Source of the DNA: Cavia porcellus
Lineage: Eukaryota; Chordata; Mammalia; Rodentia; Caviidae
Direction: 5' to 3'
NCBI RefSeq assembly: GCF_034190915.1
Contig: NW_026947507.1
Location: 33,331,001-33,395,000 of the forward strand
DNA length: 64,000 nt
In this document: one piece after another, positions 45,615-57,044 of the stretch
Layout of the letters: every line of letters starts with the position of its first letter
Position numbering within the stretch: the stretch's first letter is position 1
The notes under the pieces: generated by a model
Database searches by the model: none
Told to the model about the DNA's origin: nothing
The model's input: the letters and a program-made list of their open reading frames with translations, nothing else
Made by a program: the position numbers and the translations under genes

Positions 45615-45770
45615 TTCCATGTGTTCAGTATCAATCCATGCGTTTACACACATTACCTCGATCAGCAAACAACTCAATGAGATAAACATGATTATCCCTA
45701 TTTTTTAGTGGAGAAACTGAGAGGTAAAGAAGGAAAGAACTTGCTCAAGATCGCACAGTGGAGTTTTGGC
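45615..45770 (-). repeat. MIR SINE fragment, inverted
   Basis: 'acacattacctcgatcagca', 'cctattttttagtggagaaa', 'ctgagaggtaaagaaggaaa' and 'gaacttgctcaagatcgcac' are the complement of a MIR 3' half. Confidence 0.8.
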
Positions 45771-46079
45771 CTCTTGTGAACTGTTTCCATCTCCCAGGGC
45801 TGCTCCCGCCTCAGCCAGGCCACTGGCTCCCCCACTTACCGTGGTACTTGCATGCCTTCATTATACGAATCCTCCCAACCCGTAATTTCATTTCAAAGTT
45901 TATTCCTCTTCCTACAAAGCTCTCTTTCTGTGACTTTTTTTAAAGCTTGTTTGCTGATTTCACTTTAATACCCTATTAATTCTATGTAAAGGCCTTTTGA
46001 AAATTACAGTAACTTACTCTAAACAAACTGCTCTCCAATTTGATACTGTATTTCAATGTTTTGCATTTTTTTAGAAACC

Positions 46080-47200
46080 CTGGATCTAGCTTCTCCTGCA
46101 CCTGGGCAGGTTCTGTTTGCTCACTCACAGAAAGGCCGGTTTATGGTTTACACCTATGTGCAGTCGCATAATAAATAATGAGTCTAGGCCTCTTGCTCCC
46201 AGGCTGAAGTAGACGCTCTCGGACTGTAATGACTTTGTAAAGCCCGCATTCCCTCCCTACCACACACACCATCTACTCTGCATGCCACACAAGGAGGCTC
46301 ATTATCATAAAACCACCAGGAACATCCCTGCCCTGCTAGCAGAACACAGCCCCCCACAGAGCATATGCCTGCAGGACTAACCCAGAGGCCCCCTAGGGAT
46401 CTGGCTCCTTGACAACAGTGAGAAAGACTTGGGTATATTTAACCAAATCCCCAACTAGATAAAAAGGGAGAGGATTCATTTCTCCAGCTCCCCCTTGAAA
46501 TCTCAAGCAGGAGTTGGCAGGCAACTAATTTCGATTTGGCTGTTCGTTGCCAGAGGAAGCGCTACCCTTGGAAAATCCTGCAATCAGCACCCTGGACACC
46601 AGAAGTTCCTAACAGGCAAAGCAACCTGGGATGCAGAAGGGCTGCAGTTGTCCTGTGAGCTCTGTGTGTAGCCCAGTGTTACAATTCCGAGTCACTGACC
46701 CACACTGGCACCCCTGAGGAACATGCTGCTCACTGGTCCCCAGCACGGCACACCCCATCTGCTTAGCCTGCCTACAACTTTCTTTATGACTTACTCCAAT
46801 TTCCATGAAACCTGAGTTCTTAACAGGTCCCCAGATAGCTTCCTCTTCACCCCTCAGACCCACACTTCACTCTACACCATGGGCAGCAAATGCCTCTGGG
46901 CTCTGGGCTAACACTGTTTGCTGGGATTCAACCTTTTCCAGCCAGCTCAGCTAACAATCAAGTACCCTAGGTCAGCTCATAGATCATCAGTACCTCTGCC
47001 AGGTCTTTTCCAGAGCCATGAGGAAAAACATGAACGCAACATTTTCAAGGCACTAATCACCACAATCTGTCTTGGATTTAGGATACCCTTATACCACCTT
47101 AGATTACTCCTTAAGTGCTAGGGTAAGAGGGGAGAGGAGAGAAGGTACAAAAAGGAAAGAAGGAGAAAAAAGGAAAAGAGCCACTCTTGGTTAGTTCCTG
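46080..47200. other. Unique sequence with possible regulatory texture
   Basis: About 1.1 kb without recognised repeats. It contains 'taataaataatgagtctagg' and AT-rich TATA-like patches ('gggtatatttaacc', 'agataaaaagggag') near 46,430-46,470. No supported gene. Confidence 0.3.
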
Positions 47201-47209
47201 TCACCTCCA

Positions 47210-47400
47210 AGTGACACATTACCTATACTTATTATTTAATTCTTGCACCGAACCTACTTCATGGAACTCTCCCCATCTTGTACATGAAGAGGCTAAATCT
47301 CACAGACGTTCCGTGCAGAGACTAGACCCCTCCAGCTAGTAAGTGATGCAGCCAGGACACAAGTCCAGGACTGTCCAGACCTAAAGTTTCAAAACACTTC
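47210..47400 (-). repeat. MIR SINE fragment, inverted
   Basis: 'tatttaattcttgcaccgaa', 'cttgtacatgaagaggctaa', 'ccctccagctagtaagtgat' and 'gcagccaggacacaagtcca' are the complement of a long MIR copy. Confidence 0.85.
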
Positions 47401-47864
47401 CTCCTGCCTGAACCAGCATCCCATCTCTGTACTCCCTGGAGTGCCTAGCAAGTGCTTTCACATAACAGGTGCAGAAGCAACGTTTGTTCAATGAATGCAT
47501 GAATGGCTGAGTCCAGCCATCATGCCTTAACCCACACACTCAATAAAATTTAAACTCTCCATTTATAATATGCCTGCAAAGTGCCTTGATAAGAAGTTAA
47601 AGGCTGTGCAGAGATATGATTCCACATTATATTTTGAGCTACTAGACAAAACTGCATTTACAAACCCACAAATAAAACTTACTGCAGCAGACTCACTGAT
47701 AAAAAAAATGCATTTGTTATCTTGCTTCATTCTGCCCAGGAAAAAAAACTAGAAATATAATAATTTAAGGAAAAAAATCAATGTTTTCATGTTTAGTTAA
47801 CCCTCAGAACTCTGACATTTTTCCAGCTGCCAGTTCAGTGAATTTATGCTGGAAAAAAACAGCA

Positions 47865-48125
47865 TAGGTTATGAGCTGGAGCTCAGCAGACACTGAGCTC
47901 CAACCCAGCTCTACCACGGACCTTAGCCACATAACTTCCTAAACGTTGGTCTGCTTGTCTATAAAATAAACACAGATAATAATAGTGCATTCTGTCTAAG
48001 GTGAAAATGTAGATAATAACAGTGCATCCAACCTACCGGACCTGCACCAACTAAATGAAACACTCATATCTCACACTTAGCACAGCACCTGCCATGTAGT
48101 TAAGAGCTCCCTAAATGGACCACTT
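47865..48125 (+). repeat. MIR SINE with an internal duplication
   Basis: 'gcataggttatgagctggag', 'ccaacccagctctaccacgg', 'cttagccacataacttccta' and 'gtctgcttgtctataaaata' are plus-strand MIR. The following 'gataataatagtgcattctg' and 'gataataacagtgcatccaa' are a near-repeat of one another, then 'ttagcacagcacctgccatg' closes the element. Confidence 0.85.
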
Positions 48126-48311
48126 TTGTCGTGGGAAGGGAAGAAGTGCAATGGAAGTACAATGAGAAACCTTTGATGAATTACTTTCCCTTATAAACAC
48201 AGCTAGAAGCATTAAATTCACTGAATCCTCCATTCGAGATCATCATGATTACTAGAATGGTCTACCCTGAAAGTGATTCAGTCAATAATAATAATCAGCA
48301 ATAACTCTGTG

Positions 48312-48312
48312 T

Positions 48313-48350
<38 letters not shown>
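48312..48350. repeat. (TG)n microsatellite
   Basis: CTCTGTGTGTG... with about 16 consecutive TG dinucleotides. Length-polymorphic candidate. Confidence 0.95.
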
Positions 48351-48351
<1 letters not shown>

Positions 48352-49091
48352 GATGTGCCAAGGTCTCTTCTAACCACTTTTACAGACAACAGCATCACAC
48401 ACAGATACTCAGAGTGTACCACACAAAAGCCCAGCAGGGAAACGAGAGGAGTAAGCTAATGTCCAGTCCACTGTCTGTTCACCCAGTGTAGCACCCTGGC
48501 ACAGGATGGCCGACCACAGAAAGGTCATTCAGTGCTAACTTGTACAAAAGCACCTCACAGACTAGCAGCAACCCTGTTTATTTCACCAATACATTAACTT
48601 TGCCAAATATTTAACCAATGAGAGACAAAAGTACAAAGCCACTTAGGAGGATACCTGAAACCACTTTAGAAGCAGGTTAGATGGTATTCATCAAATCTCC
48701 CATGAATTCCTAATATGAGGCTGCCCACTGGCACCCAGGTGCCTTGGGAATGCAAAAAGGTCGGCCTCGGAGTTCAGTATAAATAGACATCCACGTCTAC
48801 CTCATCCCAGTTTCCTGCTTCCCTTCTCCTCACTCAATTCAAATGTCCTTTGTGTGTGAAAATAAAGCAACAGATGTAGCCCCAGGATAAACCAAATGTT
48901 ATGTTTTGCACTGCCTAAAAACAACAACAAAAATTATCTGTGCAGCAAAGGAATGTTTCACTAAGTGATAGGTTTAAAATGTTTCATGGAAAATTTTAGC
49001 AAAGAGTTGTCATTTCCATTCAGGTGGCTCTCCCAAGTGCAAGTTTCTAAAAATGACTCCCAGGTACAAAGACCCATTCATTTTCTCTTAC

Positions 49092-49180
49092 CTTAAGCAT
49101 CCACAGTCTTGGTCTGCTCAGGGCTCTTGCCCATGTGAAATCGTCAGGCACTGCATAAAGCTCTATCTCAGTCATTTTGG
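49092..49180 (-). CDS. Candidate start-codon exon of an unrecognised minus-strand gene
   Basis: Read on the minus strand, a pyrimidine-rich run (tgtatctccttccccttccc) precedes possible acceptors at GGAAG|GTGAGC (exon start 49,191) or CCTCAG|CCAAA (exon start 49,180). An ATG at 49,175-49,173 in good context (CCAAAATGA, A at -3) opens a frame of exactly 28 codons, MTEIELYAVP...RPRLWMLK, ending at AAG|GTAAGAG, a consensus donor at 49,092. An in-frame TGA sits 15 bases upstream of the ATG, so translation should start here. The exon ends in phase 0. It lies about 3.4 kb downstream, on the same strand, of a CpG-island donor at 52,602, which supports a 5'-UTR exon followed by a short first coding exon. 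I do not recognise the peptide, and 28 codons are too few for domain calls. The alternative is chance; exon conservation or transcripts would decide. Confidence 0.4.
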
Positions 49181-49199
49181 CTGAGGCTCACCTTCCGTA

Positions 49200-50375
49200 T
49201 GGGAAGGGGAAGGAGATACAGGAAGGTGCCATACACTTCTCTAGCTGGGGGTTTGAGGGTAACAACAAATCTCTTCCAGTTCTAGAAAAGCATTATTTCT
49301 TACAAACAATGATATGCACCCAATTTTAAAAGCCATTTTAAAAATTCAGCTTAATCAGAAGAAAGTGATAAAAACCACCTACATTGTCACACAGCAGTTG
49401 TTTCTTTTAACCTGTTCTCTATGATGACTGACCTAGTCTTTGCTAGAAAAACATCCAAAAAGCCAAATTACCTGGTTGAAAATTCTCCCATAAGAAAATC
49501 AAAATTGGATGGCTTATAATTTTCTAAATTCAGAGACATTCTTTTATTAAATAAGGTTTTGAAAATACCTCAGATTTCAGGTCCACAATGTGCTGAACTT
49601 TTCTGTTACTGTAGTTAACTTTATAGACTGAAGGTGTTTAGTTTGTCACTATAATTAAATTTCACTGAAAATACAATGTTCTCATACTCAATGGCAAACG
49701 ATATAGCAATATTTTGAGTTATAATGCTTGTTGATATACACTGTCAGTACTCTTTCCTCCACATAGCAAATTATATCTGCTGAATAAAAACACAAATAAG
49801 TGAAAACACCCTTAAATTATCAGTGAATGTTTTCAAAGCTAACTTCATTCAAATTAGAAATGAGAGGACTTTTCAAAAGCTCACACAGAGGAAAGGCGCT
49901 TTTCAATTACACGTCTTGAAATATAGCAAAACATTTTTAAAGGTGGGATTTGGAAAAGACATCAGGAGCTTCAAATCCCTTCAAAAACAATTCACCTTGC
50001 CGTTGTTGTTACAAATACTCACTTAGGAGATGAAGCAATTTTAAACATATCAAAAGATAAAAAAGCAAGCTCCATCAAAGACACACACACACCAAGAAAA
50101 ACTGTAAAATTACTGGATCAAAACTTACATATTTGATTGCTTTCAAGTTTTAAGAAATCATGTATCTGAAAATGATATAAAAGTAAAAAGTCCCATCCTT
50201 AAATCTCCTATAAACCTTTAATATTATTCAAAAACTGTACCGAATCCACCACTTTATTTGTGAGACTTTGATAATGTTTTTCACACAGGGCTACCCTTTT
50301 CTTCTATGGTGTTCCATGTGGAGTAACCAAGAAGTTAAATGTCTCTGTTACCTCAAAGGGCAGAATAACGGTGAT
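49200..50375. other. Non-coding stretch, probable first intron
   Basis: About 1.2 kb, AT-rich, without recognised repeats or supported frames. If the minus-strand model is right it lies in the intron between the CpG-island exon and the start-codon exon. Confidence 0.4.
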
Positions 50376-50379
50376 AAAT

Positions 50380-50570
50380 GACAGCCCAGGGTGATCTGCT
50401 ATGCAGAGGAGGCCCCTAGTGGTGAAGTGACTGCTCCAGTCATTTTATGACTGCTTCATCATGAGGGCCAGATCAATAGCTAATAAAGTCTACCTGAGCT
50501 TTGCTCTCTGATACCTCTATTAGCGCTAATATATAGGAGGCCTGTATTTTACAATGCCAAGGCTCTTTCA
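50380..50570. promoter_or_regulatory. Candidate intronic regulatory element
   Basis: A compact repeat-free block with 'ggtgaagtgactgctccagt', near-duplicate 'tgactgctccagtcatttta' and 'tgactgcttcatcatga' words, CATTTTATGAC (CDX/HOX-like) and GCTAATAAAG. Lies about 2 kb inside the putative first intron. Inference from texture only. Confidence 0.25.
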
Positions 50571-51054
50571 TCAAGAATACAAAAGGAAGGATGTGACCTG
50601 AAGAAAAGCTTCATTATACTCTGAATTTCTAATCAACTGACATTTATCAGGCCCTTGCCCCCTGACAGGCACCAAGTCAGACACAGAGACACAGACAAGC
50701 TAGAGACACGAGCAGGCCGACAGTGTGATGATATCGCATTAAGAACAAACTAAAACAGCACAGACACTGCAAAGTCCAATTCATCTCCGCGTGATTTGAT
50801 GTTAAATTCTCACCAATGAAGTATGGCCTACCATCTCCCACCAAAATGTCAACTCCTCCTTTCAAACACCCATATGCGGCTGCACCTGAGGTTCTTCAGT
50901 AAAGATGGATGGCTGCATAGATGAAAAGCAAGACTGCATGAAAGAAACAACTATGGGTTTTTAGAATGTTGAAACATGCCAGAATCACTGACTCATAAAA
51001 GCAGAGACAGACAAGAGACATTTATGAAGCCTATGCTGTTCCCTGAGTACTAGG

Positions 51055-51215
51055 GATAGGTTTGTAAATATTATTTCATTCTGCCCAGCGTTTCTATTAA
51101 GTGGGGAATTATTTTTGGCATTTCACAGATTAGGAATCCAGTGCCAGAAAAGGGTTAGTGACTTACCCGAGTTCATGCAGTTAATAAATGGAAGAAGATG
51201 CTTGAAGCTCAGATT
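51055..51215 (-). repeat. MIR SINE fragment, inverted
   Basis: 'atttcattctgcccagcgtt', 'ttggcatttcacagattagg', 'agggttagtgacttacccga' and 'gttcatgcagttaataaatg' are the complement of MIR. Confidence 0.8.
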
Positions 51216-52264
51216 TCTGCAAAAGCAAAAGACAGTCATGTTGCAACATCATGGAAAAGGATGGCTATGAAAGATTGAAGTTTTGCTTGAACTCCATTAA
51301 TACCGTTTACAAATAGGCACATGTGATTTGAAACACAAAGCCAAGCAGAATTAAAGTATTTCCATACTGTCTCATTTGGAGTACAATAGTGAGGTAATTC
51401 AATAGAGACCAATCATTAAATATTTATTCAGTTCCCACAATGGATATGGACCATCTCTTGTTTTCCTGGTATTGAGATTCCCCAGGAACTTAAGTCACTT
51501 TTTATACCTGGGCACAAGGTAGTCCCTGCCTTTCCAAGTTTGAAGGACACCTCTCTTTCCAATTAGCAAAATGACAGCATCACATAGGACTTAGGAAGGT
51601 TCACTGTTGCAAGTAACATCATTAACTGTGATTTTTCTCACGTGAACAATGTTAATAAAATCCTGTACAATTAAATTTATATTTCTAGTTTTATTTTTTA
51701 AACCAGTACAATGACAGTTGACTTTATTATCGAAATGCATCTAATGCCACTTACGTGAAAACAGGCTTCAAAATCAGAATAAAATTACAGTTTACAAAAC
51801 ATAACCAGTCTAGCACTTAATAGTATTTATCAGCCTTTCCAGAGGTCACTGCTCTGGCGTCCACAGGGCATCTTTTCCTCTCTCACCATTCTTCCTCTGC
51901 TCACAATGAAAAGATAACTTCAGAAATCACTGACAGGATCACAGGTGCAGGAAGTGTCTGGGAAACAAACAACTTCGCCTTTGCTTTATACGGATTTCCT
52001 CCTCCTGCCCTCCCCCAACCACATCCTAACTCAACACCATGCCCTCGGGTAGCTCCTGGCCAGCGGCCACACAAAACACTTCCGCGGGGCATCCCGGGGC
52101 GCGGCGACCCTCAGACCCAGCCACCGTAGCCCCAGACAGCAGTGCACGCTGTCCACCCGCCACCCTCTCCATCACAGCAGAAATGATACAAAAATAACTG
52201 CAAGGTAGTCGCGTGGACACGTGTAAAGGCTACTTTTGAGTGGGTTTTCGAGAAAGTCATTAAA

Positions 52265-53050
52265 CAGCTCAGTGGCACCATCAGCGGAGGCGGGTCCCAC
52301 TCACTGACCCTGGCGCACAGTGGCCCGGGACCCTCGCTGGCGCCTGTGCGCACTCGCGCGGCCACCTGAAGACGCTGCGCCCCCAAGGGCCCAGCCACTC
52401 CCAGCCCCGGCGACGCGCAGCCCCCTCCCCGCGCGGAGCCCTCGGCCACGGCGGGCAGCGACAGAGCGAGGCCGGGCGCGGCACCGTCCTCCCGCGAACG
52501 ATCCCCCGAGGTCGCGGGCTGGGCAGCAGGGACTAACGCAGGGGCCCCCCACGCCGCGCGCCGCGCACCACAACTGGTCTCCAAGGGAAGGGACGACTCA
52601 CCCCGAGGCGCCCTCCGGGCTGCCCGGCCCGGCCCCCGCTGCTCCGCCGCCGCCGAACTTTCCCTCCTGCGCGGCGGCCACGAGCTCGGCTCCACCTCCC
52701 GCTCCGGCAGCCGCGGAGCCTCCAGGGACCCGGGGGGCGGGGAGCGGCAGCGTGCGGGCGGGCTGAGCCGCGGCCAAGCCCAGCTCCTGCCGCCGCGTGG
52801 GAGCCAGCGGGGCCGGCGATCCCGCGCGCGGGATCAGGGCTGTGGGGCCAGGGTCGCGCCCGGCTGCGCCCACCCGCTTCCCCTCCGCAGTGCGTCCCCG
52901 CGCCCCGTCGGAGCGGGGCGCCCTGGCGGAAGCCTGTGGCTCTGCAGGGGCCAGACTGGGAGACAGGGTCCGCAGCGGGGGACTGTTTTACGTGCCTGGT
53001 CGCCGAGATGAGTTGAGGAAAGGTGCTGGACCCCTATGGCGCGGCCCGTA
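52265..53050. promoter_or_regulatory. CpG island, probable promoter
   Basis: Nearly 800 bases of very high G+C with dense CpG, abruptly flanked by AT-rich DNA on both sides. It contains a GC box (GGGGCGGGG at 52,734-52,742), CG-rich runs such as CCCGCGCGCGGGATC near 52,819-52,833, and no TATA box, as in dispersed-start mammalian promoters. CpG retention in a CpG-depleted genome implies germline hypomethylation, hence an active promoter. The minus-strand donor inside it suggests at least leftward transcription; divergent plus-strand transcription is possible. The long open frames on both strands (up to 194 codons) are a by-product of few stop codons in GC-rich DNA. Confidence 0.85.
52602..52880 (-). 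other. Candidate non-coding first exon
   Basis: On the minus strand, CGCCTCGGG|GTGAGTCG at 52,602 is a full-consensus splice donor. The exon upstream of it is GC-rich with GGC repeats (AGCTCGTGGCCGCCGCGCAG, GGCGGCGGCGGAGC), typical of a 5' UTR. A frame of 91 codons starting MGAAGRDPGP ends at the TGA formed by the donor itself. Joined to either acceptor at 49.18 kb it would hit a stop shortly after, so it would be at most an upstream reading frame. The transcription start is not determined; the 5' limit given is nominal. Confidence 0.45.
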
Positions 53051-54340
53051 GCTTAAGAGAGGTGACCGTGTGTGTCCATTGTACAAATAGGTGGATCTTC
53101 ATCTTTAGGGACGGCTCCCTAGAACCCACTTGACCCCCTTGGCTTCTTTTGGCCCCCTGCCGGGCTACCCTGACCCCTGTGTGGCCACTTGCAATACACA
53201 AACTTTGAACGTGGCACTTCGGAAAAATAATTCTAGAATCCTTGTTTTTGCTGCCCTGGCCAGCCCTGACACTTTCATTAAAGAGCTTTTATTTAAAGTG
53301 AAATTCAGAAACCCCTTTACCTCTGACAGCTCCATCCCTCCCACCATAGAAAGTGATGTCTGCAGGGACCCCTGGCGGCCACGGGGAGCCCTGAGAGAGA
53401 CTTAGAAGAGCGGAGCGGGGGAGGTGAAAAACAGGCATTGAGGTGCTGTATAAGAAAATATCCCAAACCTGCCTTTGACATGCGCACATCACATGCACCC
53501 CGCAAGGCCACAGGTCGGCTTTCTTTAAGAACCTCTCCACCACTGCTGTCTGGGTGAGAGACTTGGGGTTTGATCCCCAAGCCTCAATGTAATCTAAGGG
53601 CTAACATCAGGAGTCTTATTATCCCGGAAGAGGTCCTCTCACCTACAGCTAAAAAAGGCGTAGTGGTCCCACAGTGGAGCTAAGCCAAAAGTCAGAGCTG
53701 GCAACCAGTCCAGCAATTCCCAGTACAGTGCTCCGCCTACTACCTGGCCATCAGAATGCTCCAAGACCCCAACCCAGAATTGTCAGGACAACAGATTTTC
53801 AGATGGACCCAGGGTAGTGCATCAGGAGGCAATAAGCAGTCTTGAAGCATCTGGTTTTCACTAAGCCCCTGTTTACCTACAGGAACCATCCCTGAAGCAA
53901 AACTTGGTTCCTAGCAGGATCCCCCAAGTAGTTCCGTCGCTACATCCAAACCCCAAATAAGTAAGATCTGGGAAAAGGGGAAGAACCACGTGTTTTGCAA
54001 AGAAATTTTGAAAATTTGAATGTCTATTGTGTTACTGTGGTGCCTAGAAATGTTGAATGATAACGGAGATAAGAAATAGTTAACACACCGCACATACAGA
54101 AGTAGGTAGTCATGGACGTCGTTCATCCATGCATCACCTCCAAGCACCAGGATAAGGTGAACAATAGGAATGGCCGTATAGGGAGGTTAAAATGAGGGCA
54201 CCACATGGACGTTGGGGTTAGTTATGCGGTATGTAATCATTAGTGCTTTCACAATCAAGCATCTTAGGATAGCTAGGTAACCTCTTTAGAGTCTTCCACT
54301 TGGCACCATCCCATTCCCACACCTTCATACTTAAATTGTT
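53051..54340. other. Unassigned stretch upstream of the island
   Basis: About 1.3 kb of unique-looking sequence with G+C falling off from the island. Frames up to 91 residues are unsupported. Upstream regulatory sequence is plausible; nothing specific was recognised. Confidence 0.4.
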
Positions 54341-54356
54341 AAAGAATTGGTGTTTT

Positions 54357-54448
54357 AGGGGGGTTAGCTCAGCAGCATAAATGCCTGCCTGGCAAGTATG
54401 AGGTCATGAGTTCAATGTCTGGTACCAAAAAAAAAAAAAAAAAAAAAA
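54357..54448 (+). repeat. ID-type SINE with 16-bp target duplication
   Basis: Head GGGGGGTTAGCTCAGCAGCA, then 'gcctgcctggcaagtatgag', GAGTTCAATGTCTGGTACC and an A tail of over 20 bases. AAAGAATTGGTGTTTT flanks it at 54,341-54,356 and 54,449-54,464. The head is shortened by several bases relative to the other ID copies. Confidence 0.93.
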
Positions 54449-54464
54449 AAAGAATTGGTGTTTT

Positions 54465-55260
54465 TGTTTGCATGCTTCATTGTTTTGGACTTTTGTTCTT
54501 TGGTTATTTTTTGGCTTTGTTTGGCTGCTCAGGCGGCAGACTCATAAACTCAGATAATCCCAGGTTCTTCATCCTCCTGAGGGGCTGGGAAATAAAGGGG
54601 TATATATACCAACGTGCCCAGACCTGAAGCACTAAGTTTTTTTATCTCCTGAAATATCTCCCATTTCTCTGGTCAGTGATGTCAGATTACATAGTTGAGC
54701 TAAGCAGGGCTTCTGGTTTGGAAAAAAGTCCAGAAAACTTGAATACAGGCTGTCATGGTGCATCAGAGACATGCGCTATCAGCCTCAGCTTCAGGGTACT
54801 ATGTTTCTGTCTCACCTCATATTTTTATTTCTTTAGTAACTTGTTTCAAATAGGCACTGCATACATAGTTTGAAGTCAGATTTCTCAACCTCACCAGGAT
54901 CCTTAAGAACTTTGATACAGACCACACAGGATCTGAATGAACAGTTATGAAACTCATTCATTAAAACTCAAGTGACTTATTATCTGAAAGTCACATTGTC
55001 ATGTAGACCTTACTTTAAATACCTTTCTAGGAGTCTGAATGATTTTTTTCTTAGACCAGTGCCATGTAGTCAGAGACAGGTCTTTAGGTGGAAGAGTTCT
55101 GTCAATGAAGAATACCGACTAGCCAAACAATGCAGTCTGCAAGTCATTAAGATATAGTCTAACTGTATCATAGGTCTGCCTAAGTAGACCTTGCAAATAT
55201 GAAATCTGCATCTAAATACATTTCCATTTTAAATGACTAAACCAAATAATATTTGACCTC
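54465..55260. other. Unassigned non-coding stretch
   Basis: About 800 bases with T-rich patches and no recognised gene or repeat. Confidence 0.4.
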
Positions 55261-55614
55261 TGTTATGGTTTGTTTAAATGTCCCCCCAAGTCCCATGCAG
55301 TCATGGAGACCGCTAAGTCTAGCATTTGTGATTGGTTCATTGTCTAGCATGGGGATTGGCAGTGAGTGCTGTACCTACCCAAGGGCCAGCAGCCGGGGTG
55401 CAAGGAAGGGAAGGAGTTGTGCTTAGCCCCTTTTTACCCTGTTTGCTCTTGTTGCTTGCTGCTGCCATGAATGGCTGCCCCTCAGCCACACCACCCTGCC
55501 TTAGAGCCAGCTGAGTATGGACTGAAATCTCCAAAACTTGTAAGATAAATAAACCTCTCCTTCCTTCATTTTGAGTGTCAGATATTTTATCTCAGCAATG
55601 AGAAAAAATTAACA
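55261..55614 (+). mobile_element. Solo MaLR LTR
   Basis: Begins TGTTATGGTTTGTTTAAATG and ends GAAAAAATTAACA. Contains 'ccatgcagtcatggagaccg', 'caccctgccttagagccagc', 'tatggactgaaatctccaaa' and AATAAACCTCTCCTTCC. Same family as the copies at 36.3 and 30.3 kb. Confidence 0.85.
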
Positions 55615-55851
55615 AAGAGAACCACCCCCACAAAATAATCTTTGCTTTGCTAGGAAGAAAACTCTACATGTATAAAAGCATTGTTACTCAAGCAGTTGGG
55701 GCTCATTGAATATTTGTTGGCTGAATAAGGAATTCTTTTAACTTTCTATAAATATCTTGTTAACATCTTTAAATAAACACATCAAAATTAATTACCTGTT
55801 TCACACTATGTTCAGATTTACAGTCTCATTGTTTATGCCCTTTCTCTCTAG

Positions 55852-55944
55852 GTCAATTCAGGAGTGAAAGCAGGAAATATACTTCTGCTGTTGCATCTGT
55901 ACCAAGCTGTCTTTACACAACAGGCAGCAGAAGCCCTTCTCTGA
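55852..55944 (+). other. Weak candidate plus-strand terminal exon
   Basis: A strong acceptor (atgccctttctctctag) at 55,835-55,851 is followed by 30 open codons starting VNSGVKAGNILLLLHLYQAV and a TGA at 55,942. It could be a terminal coding exon or part of a non-coding transcript leaving the CpG island rightwards, but no upstream exon or nearby AATAAA was found. Could well be chance. Confidence 0.12.
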
Positions 55945-57040
55945 CATAATGGTTTCAACAGTGTGGCTGAGACTTCTGGTGATAGCCAGGAAGTACATCA
56001 AGTGCTTCACTAGTTGGCTTTTCCATTCTACTTCTGTGTACTTGGCATCTCATTCCTTCAGTTATAAAAGAAAACCAAAGGGCTGCAGAGGGACCTAGGG
56101 GACAGTGAGATGAGTGAGTGACAGAGCCTGATCCTCATCCAGTTGTATCCCCTAACAGAATATTCAGATACCTAAGTACAGATCTACTCCAGATGGTGTC
56201 TTTTCTTATTACCATCTTTGCATTAGTCTATCGATGTGCACATATAACTCATCCAAGACATTACTTATGAATACAAACCCTAGTTTTCAAATATTGCCCT
56301 TTGGATAATTCAGTTCTTTACAGGTTAGAGAAAGGGGTCTTTTTGACTCTCACACCAGCTTTAATTTTCTAACTCTGGTTGATAGGCTACTTTAAACTAT
56401 TTTCATCTGTCCAAGCATTATTAGCGTCTTTTAAAAATGGATCATTTATTATTTAAGTCAATCTGCAAAGTCCTGTGCCACTTTTAGACCTCACTCTGCA
56501 CCCTTTCAGTGCTCTAAATATACACGATATAAGCCCTCCACTAACAAGAAAATGTGTTTCAATGATATCCATTATTGTGAGAATCTTTATTACAACAGTA
56601 GAAACAGGACTTATAAAGGTACATGCAAAGACATTAGAATAGCAGAGCTACTATATAACATACTGACACTGAACAGGGAAAACCGCCTGGGGAGGGAAAA
56701 AATGAATAAAAAGTCAGAATGAAAAGATCCAAACATGAGAAGTGCCTAAGGAAAAACAACATGTGCGGCACCTACCAAAAGATGAAAAAAGACATAGAAA
56801 GGCAGAGATGCTAGTAGAGAAAACAAGTTTTATCGATGGCAGAAACAAGGGTATCTCCTTTCCGTTTCCATGTGTACTTAAGTCCTATATGCAGAGAGGA
56901 CTCATCATGTAAAGACACCACACACACCCGTACCTGAGAAGGGACTTTACCTTCCAACCAAAGGACAATGATGGTGTGTTCCTGGCTTCATGAGACGCAC
57001 TTGGCTTCTGTGTAAACACAACCAGAAAATGTTTTAGTCA
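55945..57040. other. Unassigned non-coding stretch
   Basis: About 1.1 kb, unique-looking and AT-rich. No gene or repeat recognised. Confidence 0.4.
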
Positions 57041-57044
57041 AATC

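Noticed and set aside
52111..52695. 194-codon minus-strand frame and several overlapping frames in both directions
   Set aside because: All lie in the CpG island, where stop codons are rare. Composition is Ala/Gly/Pro/Arg-rich, frames overlap on both strands, and the frame crosses a consensus donor at 52,602.
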